Of a stretch of 64,000 nt of DNA, positions 31,590 through 42,131 are shown piece by piece (the stretch's first letter is position 1; every line of letters begins with the position of its first letter). Made by a program: the position numbers and the translations under genes. The stretch covers positions 496,001-560,000 of the forward strand of contig JAUTXW010003387.1 of NCBI GenBank assembly GCA_030620095.1. Reading direction: 5' to 3'. The notes below the pieces were generated by a model. The model saw nothing but the letters and a program-made list of their open reading frames with translations. It had not been told where the DNA came from and searched no databases. The stretch is from Kuschelorhynchus macadamiae (taxonomy: Eukaryota; Arthropoda; Insecta; Coleoptera; Curculionidae).

Positions 31590-32303
31590 CTATTTATTAT
31601 TACATACATGTACATTATTTTTAACACTTGTTATTTTTCTAAGACATAGCATAGATAAAGAATCTGCATTTAATTCATGTTCAGTACGCCTTGATATATA
31701 TTCAACACGACGCGATACTCTTGCTACACAATCTTCAATACTTTTCATTTGATTCATTTTTATGACATGTAATGTATTGTTGATTAAAAGTAATGCTGTT
31801 TTACATATATCGAAATCAAATTCCATTATTGTCTTTACAATTAATTCTTCGTAAGTTAAATATATATAGTTAGCTTTTAAAAATATACACTGTATAAGCA
31901 TATTTTTCTTTTTTGTTTTTAAAGTAATATTTCGAATATCAAAAAATTTGAAAGGTTTGTAATTTACTTCTCTTCTTGTATTAGTATATATTATATCTCT
32001 ATAATCATTTTCTATGAGTTTCTCAATAAAAATATTTAACGCTAATAAACATACCTCTTCTTTCAAAGGATTGAGTTCGATATAAATGTCTATGTCAGAA
32101 AATCTGTCAGTCCGTCCTACCAAAAAACTAGGAAAGCCTCCTGCTACGAAAGATCTTAACGGTACAGATTTTAGAAATAACGTTATAATTTTTAATTCAT
32201 CTCCCAGATTGTGTGAATATCGAATAGTTTCAATTAAAGGTTTAGAAGTCCAGAACTTTTTAGAGCTGAAATAATCGTAACACTCTCCCAATGTTAAATC
32301 TTT
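31590..32303 (-). CDS. Nucleotidyltransferase-fold protein, probably spliced at its 5' end
   Basis: A 237-codon frame begins at a splice-acceptor-like attttag (32304-32309) with no ATG, so a 5' exon is likely missing from this call. Counting from the TTG at 32291, Gly51-Gly52 in FVAGGFPSFL are followed by D66 and D68 in RFSDIDIYIE, the GG...DxD signature of polymerase-beta-type nucleotidyltransferases. Further on, FDFDICKTALL resembles the helix after the third acidic strand in viral and eukaryotic NTases. Such enzymes add nucleotides to RNA, protein or small molecules, or make cyclic dinucleotides; the substrate here is unknown. The frame is intact and the gene is an accessory cargo of the Polinton. 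Confidence 0.6.
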   Translation of the reverse strand, partial: KDLTLGECYDYFSSKKFWTSKPLIETIRYSHNLGDELKIITLFLKSVPLRSFVAGGFPSFLVGRTDRFSDIDIYIELNPLKEEVCLLALNIFIEKLIENDYRDIIYTNTRREVNYKPFKFFDIRNITLKTKKKNMLIQCIFLKANYIYLTYEELIVKTIMEFDFDICKTALLLINNTLHVIKMNQMKSIEDCVARVSRRVEYISRRTEHELNADSLSMLCLRKITSVKNNVHVCNNK

Positions 32304-32359
32304 CTAAAATTAGTAAAATAAATTGATATTAATAATAATAATAAAATATTTATTTTTAT

Positions 32360-32779
32360 TTATATTACATAGCTTGATCCCGCTTGGCTTGGTCCCGCTT
32401 GGGTCAAATTCTTCTGCTGCTTCTGCTCCTCCTCCTCCTCCTCCTCCAAATCACTAAAGATGTCTTCAAATAGCATTCTTTTTCCACCCGATTCCAGCAT
32501 TTTATGTGTTTGTTGTTTTTGTTGTTCTTCTGTATTATCATCCAACAAATTAAATTTATACCTTTTAACAACCTTTTCTAAAATCTTGAAATCTTCATTG
32601 TTTTCAATTTTTGTTCTCATATAACGAACCGGTAAATTTCCAAACTTCCTTTTTAAGGTTATAGCCTTAGGACTGTATGTTAGTGATATAAAAATTTTAT
32701 CACCTTTTTCCAGTATTTCTTTTACACCATACCTACAAATTTATACACAACAGTAGAATTACATCAACCCACTGCAAAA

Positions 32780-32818
<39 letters not shown>

Positions 32819-33386
32819 TTCCCTAGCGGATAACAATCGGGCAGTGAACTGGTCACTCCGTCAAGCCGATCAAACCATACAGTTCGCACGTAGCCAGACA
32901 AAGCACTTGCTACACGCGAGCACATTATGATTCAATATGTAACTTATATCTATTCACACACACACACTTTTCCCTAGCGGATAACAATCGGGCAGTGAAC
33001 TGGTCACTCCGTCAAGCCGATCAAACCATACAGTTCGCACGTAGCCAGACAAAGCACTTGCTACACGCGAGCACATTATGATTCAATATGTAACTTATAT
33101 CTATTCACACACACACTTTTCCCTAGCGGATAACAATCGGGCAGTGAACTGGTCACTCCGTCAAGCCGATCAAACCATACAGTTCGCACGTAGCCAGACA
33201 AAGCACTTGCTACACGCGAGCACATTATGATTCAATATGTAACTTATAATCTAACACTGTATATCTATTAACAAAACCAAAAATAACTTACTGGAAAAGT
33301 TGTTTTATAACAACGGACGCATATTTTAGAGGAAAATTAATTTTGTCCTCGGTATACACTACTATGGTGGTTGGAGTGGATGCCAT
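32360..33386 (-). CDS. Spliced acidic-tailed protein, two exons
   Basis: Exon 1 is 33292-33386 (ATG at 33386, donor CCA|GTAAGT). Exon 2 is 32360-32732 (acceptor tttgtag). The phases fit: 95 + 373 = 468 bases, 155 codons and a stop. Exon 2 continues smoothly with GVKEILEKGDKIF and FGNLPVRYM, then a helical part, and ends with a run of seven Glu and Gln/Lys repeats. The family is unknown; the acidic tail suggests protein interaction. The 559-bp intron contains an (AC)n tract and three copies of a 150-bp repeat. It is transcribed away from the polymerase gene, with about 400 bp between starts. Confidence 0.6.
32783..33250. repeat. Three tandem copies of a ~150-bp repeat within the intron
   Basis: Copies start at ttttccctagcgg positions 32817, 32968 and 33117 (periods 151 and 149) and are nearly identical; length varies only in the flanking (AC)n. 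Each includes ggataacaatcgggcagtg and ends near tgtaacttata. On the minus strand each copy contains an open stretch starting MCSRV, but a stop follows in each, so they are probably not coding. Confidence 0.9.
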
Positions 33387-33761
33387 TTCTTATAGTTGTT
33401 ACTGCTGTTGCTACGTCTTGTAGTAATGAAGAAGAACAAACGAAGACTGGTGATTTTGCATGTTCATTTTAATTGCTTATATATGAATATACAAAAAAAA
33501 TCTATTAATATTTTGTAATTAAAGATTTCACGCTAGTTCCAACACATCATATATTTTGAATAACAACAACAACTAGATAAGCAAAATCAGCAAAACAAGT
33601 TCAAGTTCAAGTTAACAAACATGTGCTTATCATTAAAAAAAACATTTATCAAACATATGCAGCATTTTTTGTAATGAAAATTTTAGTTAAATAGATCATC
33701 GAATTAATGAAAATCTCAGACTAGTCAAGTAGCCAGCAGAAGCATACAGCACTTAGATACC

Positions 33762-33762
<1 letters not shown>

Positions 33763-33792
<30 letters not shown>
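33763..33792 (+). repeat. (CAA)n tract in the polymerase leader
   Basis: About ten CAA repeats run directly into the polymerase ATG at 33793, giving an unstructured A-rich 5' leader. This could be a translation-friendly leader or simple slippage. Confidence 0.7.
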
Positions 33793-33795
<3 letters not shown>

Positions 33796-36700
33796 GATAA
33801 ATATTCAACAGAAACTGTCAAAAAAACTGAATTGGTGAGTAGACTACTTAAAACGAAAGAAGAATACAGACACCATATTCATTTACTTAAAAAAACTATT
33901 TTTATTTTAAAAAAAGCTTTAAAAAATAAGGTTTATGTCAATAATTATAACAAAGTTGAAACTAATCTAAGTATTTTAAAAAACTATTTGCAAACGTTTA
34001 AAATGAAAAGTAAAAGTAACAAAGTTTTAGCCAAAAGGCAGTTAATATGGCAAGACATAGACTCTTGCTTTAATGGTAGAATTAAGTCCGGAATTATCAC
34101 AAATTTAAAATTTAAAGAACCAAAAGAATTTTTACGACAAGCATTTAGGATTTTTTCTTTCAGAGTTAAAAAAGAGTTAAATCATTGTTTGTTAAAAGTA
34201 AACGTTGTGTTTTCGGGATTATTTATAAAACCTCAAAATCTGGAAACATCAGTAAAGCATTTTTCAACAAAAAATAATATTATTGACCATAATACAAATA
34301 TTTTTCAATGGTTTCAAGAGAACGTTGTTGATAAAATTTTATGTAAATTAGAGGACTTTCAAGAAAAAGATAGTGGTTGGGCTTTGTGTGAAATTTGGTA
34401 TCTAAAAGTTAATATAAATAAATATAATCCAATTACAGTAGGTTTCAGCACATATGTAGAAGTACCTAAATTTATTCAAAAAACTAAGAGTGTAATAAAT
34501 ATTAAAAATAATGATTCATATTGTTTTTTGTGGTCTGTGGTTTGCGCCTTGCATCCACCACCTCAGTACAAAAATGTTTATCGTACATCGTCTTATCCTC
34601 ATTTCAGTCAAGTTTTAAAATACAATGAAATTACCTTTCCTATGACTTTAAAAGATATCCCAAAATTTGAATCTCTAAACAGGTTAGCTATAAATGTATT
34701 TTGCATTGAAAAACAAACAATTTTACCATTAACTTTGACCAAAACAAATTTTCCCACAAAAATCAATTTACTAATTTTACCTTGTAATAACTCTAAGGAA
34801 ATTAGCTATTCTGAAAACAATATTAACAGTAGTAGTCGTTTAAACCATTTTCATTTTGTCTGTATTAAAAATTTAAGTCGATTATTAAACAAACAAGTTG
34901 GAAATGTACAAAATAAAAAATGGTTTTGTGAGCGATGTTTTAATCATTTTAAAAGTGAATCAATTTTATTAAAACATTCAACTGAATGTCAACTTGTAAA
35001 TAAGTCTAAAATAACTTTACCTACAGAAAATGATAAGACTTTAACCTTTAAAAATTATTCAAATAGATTGGAAGTTCCTTTTGTAATTTATGCAGACTTG
35101 GAAAGTTTGCTTCTAAGTTATAATGATACAAATAAAACAAATAAAACCAAAAAGTATCAAAAACATGAACCTTTTAGTATTGCATTTTATTTAAAATGTT
35201 CTTTTGATGACTCTCTTTCTACATTTCAAATGCACACTGGAACAGACTGTCAGACATGGTTTGTAAGGAAACTTGAAAAAATTGCTTTAAAAATAAAGTC
35301 TATATATTCAAATCCTATTACCATGAATAAATTAACCCAAGAAGAAAATAATACTTTTTATCGCTCAACGGTTTGTCACATTTGTTCGAAACCATTTTCA
35401 GAGTCTGATTTCAAAGTTAAAGATCACTGCCACTTAACTGGAAATTATAGGGGACCTGCACACAATTCTTGTAATTTAAACTTTAAAAATAAACCCTTTA
35501 TCCCTGTAATATTTCACAATCTCTCTGGCTACGACAGTCATTTCATAATAAAAACCCTTTGTACTGATATAAAAGGAAAAATAAGTATACTTCCTATCAA
35601 TAAAGAGAAATATATTTCATTTACAAAATATATTGAAAATTCCAACATTCAATTTCGATTTTTAGACTCTTTCAAATTTATGGCTAGTAGTTTAAATAAA
35701 TTAGCTTCATATCTAAATGATGATCAGAAAACAGTTACAAAACGATTTTATAAAAATGAATCACAATTTAAGTTAGTTACACGAAAAGGGGTTTTTCCAT
35801 ATGAATATGTTGACTGTTGGGAAAAGTTGCAATCAAAATGTTTGCCACCGATTGAAAAATTTTTTAGCAAAATTCATAATTCCTCCATTTCACCAGAGGA
35901 ATATCAACATGCATGCCAAGTGTGGGACACCTTTAATATTCAGACTCTTCAACAATACGCTGAACTCTATTTAAAAACTGATGTCTTACTTCTCGTCGAT
36001 GTTTTTGAGAATTTTCGGAAAATTTGTTTAAATACTTACCAGTTAGATAGTTTACATTATTTTACTGCTCCTGGTTTAGCATTTGACAGCATGTTAAAAA
36101 TAACTAAAGTAAAGCTTGATTTATTAACTGACATTGATATGATTATGTTTATTGAAAAAGGAATTAGAGGTGGTATTTCTCAGTGTTCTAATAGATATGG
36201 TAAGGCAAATAATAAATATTTGGGCAGTGATTATAAACCTCACGAACCAACTACTTATCTTATGTATTTTGACGTAAACAACTTATATGGAGCTGCCATG
36301 AGTTATCCTCTACCCACTGGAGATTTTCAATGGATTGAGGATATTTATCATGAGTTAAATATTTTAGAAATACCCACTGATTCTGATTTTGGTTACATTT
36401 TTGAATTAGATCTTCAATATCCCAAAAATTTATTTGACCTACATAAAGATTTACCACTTTGTCCTGAGCATTTAGTCCCTCCCACTTCTGCGACTCTTAT
36501 TCCCAAATTATTAAATACACTTTATGACAAAAAAAAATATGTTATTCATTATATAGCTTTACAACAAGCTATTCAGCTGGGTCTTAAAGTTGGAAATATT
36601 TATAGATGTTTAAAATTTTAACAATCTCCATGGTTAAAAACCTATATTGATTTAAATACTGAACTACGTAAACGTAGCAAAAATGATTTTGAGAAGAACT

Positions 36701-37554
36701 TTTTTAAACTCATGAATAATGCACCTTACGGTAAAACCATTGAAAATGTAAGAAAATACCGAGACGTAAAAGTGGTTAATAAATGGTCAGGACGTTTTGG
36801 CGCAAATTATTATATCTCTCAACCTAATTTTCATAGTTGTGAAATATTTGATAAAGACATGATTCTTATTGAAATGAATAGATTAAATATTAAATTTAAT
36901 AAACCCATTTATATTGGAATGTCAATTTTGGATATTTCGAAAACAATTTTATTCAATTTTCATTACAATTATATTAAACCAAAATTTCAATCCAACTCAA
37001 AATTATTATACACTGATACAGATAGTTTAATATATCAATTTTCAGATGTTGATATTTATGCTCACATTAAAGAAGACATACACTTATTTGATACATCTGA
37101 CTATCCTAAAAATAATGTATATGATATTCCACTTAAAAATAAAAAGATTTACGGACTAATGAAAGACGAAAATAATGGAAATATTATGACTGAATTTATT
37201 GGTTTACGTTCTAAAATGTATTGTTTTAAATTGCTTAAAAACAATGATACTGATAAAAACATCGCTGACAAAAGCATAAACGCGAATCAGTTTAAAAATA
37301 TGGTTTCAAATATAGGAATTGTCAAAAAAGCTAAGGGAGTTCAATCTTCAGCTTTAAAAGGCATATCATTTGATGATTATTACGAATGTTTATTTAACAA
37401 TATTACTATTGATGTCCCTCAAAATTATATTAGGTCTGAAAAACACAACGTTTATACAATGAAACAAGTTAAAACTGCACTAAGTCCATTCGATGATAAG
37501 CGAATTGTAAATTATAGTTACACAGACACATTACCTTGGGGATTTCATGATTAG
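33793..37554 (+). pseudogene. polB: Protein-primed DNA polymerase B, one in-frame stop
   Basis: Two parts (33793-36621 and 36622-37554) are in the same frame, separated by TAA at 36619-36621 inside the LKF-QSPWLK region; without it the protein would be about 1253 codons. The N-terminal third has an OTU/cysteine-protease-like block ([10 protein letters not shown] ... [14 protein letters not shown]) and a C2H2-type finger (CERCFNHF). Exonuclease motifs are IYADLESL (I), NLSGYDSHF (II) and [12 protein letters not shown] (III). An HNH-like Cys/His block (CHICSKPF ... CHLTG ... HNSCN) interrupts the region. Polymerase motifs are [10 protein letters not shown] (A), [11 protein letters not shown] (B) and YTDTDSL (C). 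It would replicate the element using a protein primer at the TIR ends. Confidence 0.93.
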
Positions 37555-37652
37555 CTTAATATCTTAATTGTAAACTGGTATTCTTGTTCTTCTCTTGTCA
37601 CAAGTAGTCTACAGCTGACTGCAGGCCTCTTGTTCATTAGTCTCAATCAAAA

Positions 37653-37965
37653 ATGGTAATATAATAATAATAATAATAACAGTGATAAAAATTATCTATT
37701 AATTTTTTCTTTTTAGACTGGTGATAAGAAGGATATTTGGTACTCTGTCATAGATAATCCTAAACGATTTTACTCCAACATTCAATCACACAAAAAAATT
37801 AAACCCATTACGCTATGTACTCATGTACATGGTTCCAGATTTTGCTTCAGCTGCCAACGTTTTTTTTGTTTCTGTGAGTCATCAATTAAAAAACACAGTC
37901 TACCATCTACATTAAATACCGAACCAATTGATCTGTACTGTAGGGAGTCCATGTCAGATTCTTAG
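37653..37965 (+). CDS. Cys/His-rich small protein, probable two-exon gene
   Basis: An ATG at 37653-37655 is followed immediately by a GT donor. An acceptor (tttttag) precedes 37717, from which 82 codons run to a stop at 37965. The body has LCTHVHGSRFCFSCQRFFCFCE, a dense set of Cys and His able to bind zinc, and a C-terminal YCRE. A good internal donor (CT|GTGAGT) near 37875 suggests alternative joining to the following exon at 37980. I do not recognise a family. Its position between the polymerase and the right TIR is typical of accessory genes. Confidence 0.45.
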
Positions 37966-37979
37966 ACTTTTCATTTTAG

Positions 37980-38381
37980 ATATCTGGTGGTGGTTGTAGT
38001 AGTAGCAGTAGTTGCCCTCATGTACCATCTGCAAAGCAACTATTTGACTTTAAATCTGCAATAGTGACGGATTCCACCACTGATTGTTTTCGACTCTATC
38101 AAGCACAACCACGCACACCATGGGAGTGGGAAGAAATGAACTGGAGATTTCACAGCCCTGAAATAGAGGATGCTACTACCAGAAAATATTGGAACAGAAT
38201 TAAACATGAAACATATTATAACACTCAGCAATTTAAACACCACCACCAACCTAATGTAAACCCTAACCCAAACAAAAAGTTGAAAAAAAAACAAATAAAA
38301 AATATTAAATACATACAGTTGGTCGTTTGTTTCTTAATAATAATAATAATAATACATGAATTTATAGTTATAGCTAAATAA
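37980..38381 (+). CDS. Tail-anchored membrane protein exon (about 130 aa)
   Basis: After an acceptor-like tcattttag the frame is open to a stop at 38381. It begins Gly/Ser/Cys-rich, contains the block PWEWEEMNWRFHSPEIED, then His/Pro/Asn repeats, a strongly basic stretch (KKLKKKQ), and a hydrophobic helix of about 18 residues near the C-terminus (LVVCFLIIIIIIHEF). This predicts a cytosolic domain anchored by a C-terminal membrane helix. An internal ATG at 38134 would give a shorter form. Family unknown. Confidence 0.5.
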   Translation: MSGGGCSSSSSCPHVPSAKQLFDFKSAIVTDSTTDCFRLYQAQPRTPWEWEEMNWRFHSPEIEDATTRKYWNRIKHETYYNTQQFKHHHQPNVNPNPNKKLKKKQIKNIKYIQLVVCFLIIIIIIHEFIVIAK

Positions 38382-38419
38382 AAATTTTATGAAAAATCGA
38401 GAGTTTTCTTTCGACGGTC

Positions 38420-39028
38420 CGACGAGGCTAGGCTAGGCTCATGAAATTATACCAGAGGTGCGGCGTGAAGCCCTACAAACATTCTATTTTTTTTTTACCA
38501 CATGTGTTGTACTGTATAACTGCGTATTATTACTATTATTGCTCGTTTAAAAGATAAACAAGATCATCTAAATTGTTTACTTATTTCGACGTACTGCATG
38601 GCGGTAGTAGTCTAGAAGTTAAAAATTTGACAAAAAACAAATCTCGGTGTCGACGGTTCGAATCCAGGCGGGCGCGTGGGCTTTTTTTTTTTTCTAAGAA
38701 ACAAATTAGTAATAATTATAGGGGTGCATGTGTGTGTGTGTGCCAAAAAGACACTTCACATATAAAAGTCTTTTTTGCATCTACCTATTTACATCCTTAT
38801 AAAAACACCCTAAAACCATCCCCATAAAAAAAAAAAGGGGTCTCAAGGCCTTTTTGAACCCGTACACTAATAAGGCCCTTCTGGTCAACAGCCTCTGGTC
38901 ATTGTCGACCACTTCTTCTTCGGCCATTTTCAGGAATTTTTCAGGATTGTGTCACTTCGTCGCCGAAGAAGTTGGACACACCCAATCTTTGGACAGACAG
39001 GCCATCCTCGGTCACAGTACCCCGCCTT
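38420..39028. repeat. Right terminal inverted repeat of the Polinton
   Basis: Reverse complement of the left TIR with indels at the T-run and (TG)n. The inner border is at gaggctaggctcatgaaat; the outer end is ccccgcctt before gtatac. Confidence 0.9.
38600..38693 (+). ncRNA. Possible RNA polymerase III transcript in the right TIR
   Basis: The A box TAGTCTAGAAG (38608-38618) fits TRGYNNARNNG. The B box GGTTCGAATCC (38655-38665) is perfect. A run of 12 T (38682-38693) follows 16 bases after it. It is the mirror of the left-TIR candidate and transcribes outward toward the end. Confidence 0.45.
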
Positions 39029-39290
39029 GTATACTACTGAGGTACCATTGATTATGCGTAATCGAATGTCAGCATGATGGGGTGACAGCTCATTTCTTCT
39101 GAGAAGGAGTTCCTCAATTTCTACTCGGAAACTATGGAAGAATTGACTACCACAATTCTTGAAGCATGTGAGTTCAGCCAGAACGCTCCCGGTATTTTCG
39201 AGAGAGTATGGCAAAATATGGTAAGACGTTGCAAAGTCTGCACTTAAGTGGAAGGGCGCTATTTTCAACATTTATTGTAAAATTAACTGT
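39029..39290 (+). pseudogene. Tc1/mariner-like transposase C-terminal fragment
   Basis: From the Polinton junction onward frames read VYTTEVPLIMRNRM, then EELTTTILEACEF, IFERVWQNMVRRCKVC and VEGRYFQHLL. The last segments match the usual transposase ending (RR...CI..NGRHFEHLL). Stops and frame changes make it dead. The Polinton seems to have inserted in or at the edge of this remnant, though I did not find the other half at the left flank. Confidence 0.55.
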
Positions 39291-42131
39291 TAATACCCAC
39301 GATGAAGGCGAAATGTTTTGCAAAAAACACTATTCCAAACTATATTTTATTCACAATTATTTTAACGCCAGTATTTTTTGCCCCAAAAATTAGGGGATAT
39401 ACAAAAATTCACTATTATTGCTTTTTAAGATCGATATTAGGTCGTTCAAAGATCTTTGATTGGTTAACTTTTAGTGAATGCTTTAAAACTTTTAAATTAG
39501 ATTATCTCGAAAACATATTATCATATCCGTCTCGAACAAGTACATATTTTTGTGAAAAAATGACGATTCCTTTTGAATATGAAGAAAACATTTGAGGTTC
39601 CAATGTTATTACTACCCCTTAATCTTTTTAAGCAAGATTACTTTAACACCAACATACTTTACGTAAAAAATAGGAAATGTATGCAAAATTTGACGAAAAC
39701 TGCGTTTTCAGTTAGGCTTTAAATCTTTTTTAGTAGTTACCATTTTCGATCTTCAAAATTAAATTAAAGATTAATGGCAGAATGGCACCATTTTGAAACT
39801 TTTTCTGCGAAAGAGTTGCTACAATAACTTTGAAATTATTTAACATATTGGCTTAAATTTGGTACATAAAGTATAATTAACCAAAAAATTAATTTAGGCG
39901 TATTCTGTGGTACACCCCTAGTCTAGAGGGGGAGATATATATTTTCTGGTAAGGTTATTTCGGTTACTATAATTTTTTATTGGATGGCATTTTGTATTGC
40001 TGATTTCTTTTGCATATGTTTAGATAGTGTTTATTAACTATTACTGTCAGTTGCAGAGGTTCTATTTACGACGATTACTCCAGGAAGATTTATTCAACTT
40101 AAATGAATTTTTTCAAGAAGTATTTAAGTAGTGCCAAGCGAGCATATTAAAACAAACCCCGTGTATCAAGTGCAATGATTATATCTAATGGGTTCACATA
40201 TTATAGAATCTGGTTTTGAAATACAGATTAATTATTTAAATATGTTCAGATTATCTGTTGCGTTTAGAAAGATAAACAAATTTCTTTTTTGGTTTTTTTT
40301 GGTAACTGAATAAAAATATTTAGCTTGAAATTGATTGAAACAAAAATTTAATAAAATTACATATCTCAACATATGGACTAGTCTGCCTACCGAATGTTCT
40401 AATATATAATATAAACAATTTTATATAAGCACAAATAAGAAATTGTGTCATTTACTTTAAGTTTCTATAGACTATGCCAGTAGTACAAATCCTTTCATCT
40501 CATCAGTGCGCCGCGCGCCGATCGTAAATAAACTAATAAAAACATTTAAAATAGAAGAGAATAAATGATCTCAAAATTATAAAATTTGTCCGTTTCTTTG
40601 ACATGTAATCTAGAAACAGAAAAATGATGCAGTCATCTATAATGTTTTTTTAATAAGTTCAGATTATTTATTGCTTTAAGAATGATAAACAATTTTTTAG
40701 GGTTTTTCGCAAATGAATATCACTTTAAATTGATTGAAACAAATATTTAATAAATTACATGTCTTAAAATATGGACTAGTCTGACCACGTAAATAACACA
40801 ATTTCTTAATTTTGCTTAAATAATATTCTTTATATTACGTATCGAAACATTCCGTGGGCAGACTAGTCCACATGTTGAGATATCTAGTTTTATTAAATAT
40901 TTGTTCCAATCAACTTAAAGTTAGACGTGGGTCCGGTACGGTTTAATAGATCTCGATTTTTGACCTTGTTTTATTTTGCTAGGAGGCTTACCTTAAATTT
41001 ACTACATTTAAACAAAAACAAGTAGAAAAAAATCACAAAGTTTTCTATAAATAAGGAGCAATTTGAGAAGTTTCCCTATTTTCAAATTTCAATGCTAAAA
41101 CTGAACCGTCAATAATTATGAAGCTTTTGAAAAACATGCAGAAACAAAATTATATATAACGTTGCTAAACATACCTGATTTTTTTCAAATATATGTATTT
41201 TCTATTATTTTTTTATTATAAGTCGTCAACAGTTGAAGATTGGGCCTAAAACAATTACATGAAATATCTAGAATTTTTTGGGGAATCCAAAATTGCGAGA
41301 ATATACAGGATGTTTCACTTAAAATTTGCCGTGCCACGCGTCTATGAAACACGCTGTATATATAAAAATAATTCCTGCAAATAAGTGAAACCTAAAATTT
41401 TTGTGTTAAACGTTTTCCCCTATTTCAAAAATCAAGAAAGTTAAAGGGGAACATTATAAAATATTGCCATGTAAAACTGCTGTGTCTATAAAAACGTAAG
41501 GGAAATAACACAATTTCTTATTCTTTATATTATGTACTGAAACATTCTGAGGGCAGACTAGTCCGTACACATGTTGAGAAATCTAATTTCATTAAATATT
41601 TGTTTTAATCAATTTAAAAATAGATATTCTTATTCAGTTGCGAAAAGACCAAAAAGGAATTTGTTTATCATATAGTTTAAAGCTTCAATTGCCCTGACTA
41701 CTTATTTATTTTGTTCGAGGTTTGTCCTTATTCAGGTTAGTTTTAATTGCTTCATTGTTATGTAGCGCTGCTAAACAATTTTTAAACCGGCAAGCCCTAC
41801 GCATTGTATTCAAACTTACTATTACATCATTGCATTAGATATTCAAAGATGTTTGAATTCCCTTGAGGTTTGCATGACGACCAGGGTTTGCAATTGACAG
41901 AACATCGTAAGCGCCAAAAGTCAAAGTTTACAGGAAACGATTTTTTTAATAGCAACTGGATTTTTAAATATGAAAAATTTCTTCCATTTTATTCTATTCC
42001 CTTTTCTTTCATTTCGATGTTTAAAATACACTTGCTATTAGAAAAAATTGTTTTCTGTAAAATATGACTTTTGGTGTCTACAGTGTTTTGTCAAGAATCC
42101 ATCAATATGATGAAATATATTTTAATTTTAG
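39291..42131. other. Non-coding intron-like region with R1 repeats
   Basis: AT-rich DNA upstream of the first visible ninaB exon. Apart from R1 repeat copies (40244-40404, 40657-40790, 40845-40923, 41540-41690) I see no genes. A segment around 39720-40130 shares a general style with 52230-52640 (catttt...aaaattaat, gccattacc) and may be another dispersed repeat. Confidence 0.4.
40244..41690. repeat. Cluster of four R1 repeat copies in both orientations
   Basis: Copies at 40244-40404 and 40657-40790 (plus) and 40845-40923 and 41540-41690 (inverted) share gactagtct and ttgattgaaaca(aa) blocks. The inverted arrangement could form long hairpins. Confidence 0.6.

Larger units (their letters stand above)
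20651..39028 (+). mobile_element. Polinton/Maverick (polintovirus-like) element, 18.4 kb
   Basis: Long terminal inverted repeats (about 20651-21230 and 38420-39028) flank genes for protein-primed DNA polymerase B, retroviral-type integrase, packaging ATPase, cysteine protease, major and minor capsid proteins, a pVI/pX-like core protein, PLA2, and accessory proteins. The termini read aaggcgggg at the left and its complement at the right. Flanking hexamers are ctatac (20645-20650) and gtatac (39029-39034), matching at five of six positions as expected for the 6-bp Polinton target duplication. Genes lie on both strands in blocks. The copy has a stop in the polymerase and a frameshift in one accessory gene, but most genes are open. 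Confidence 0.95.

Noticed and set aside
32817..33250. Open stretch starting MCSRV in each 150-bp intron repeat (minus strand)
   Set aside because: Each copy runs into the (GT)n and a stop, and the exon phases of the surrounding gene do not use it.
32761..33250. CRISPR-like array
   Set aside because: Repeats are about 150 bp, directly adjoining and without unique spacers, in a eukaryotic intron; this is a tandem repeat.
38600..38693. A genuine tRNA gene in the TIR
   Set aside because: A and B boxes fit, but the T-stem and acceptor stem do not pair; kept only as a pol III-like candidate.
38930..39271. Minus-strand 113-aa ORF spanning the right Polinton TIR end
   Set aside because: It crosses the TIR/flank junction and is antisense to the transposase remnant. 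The similar ORF at 20589-20894 merely reflects the inverted repeat.
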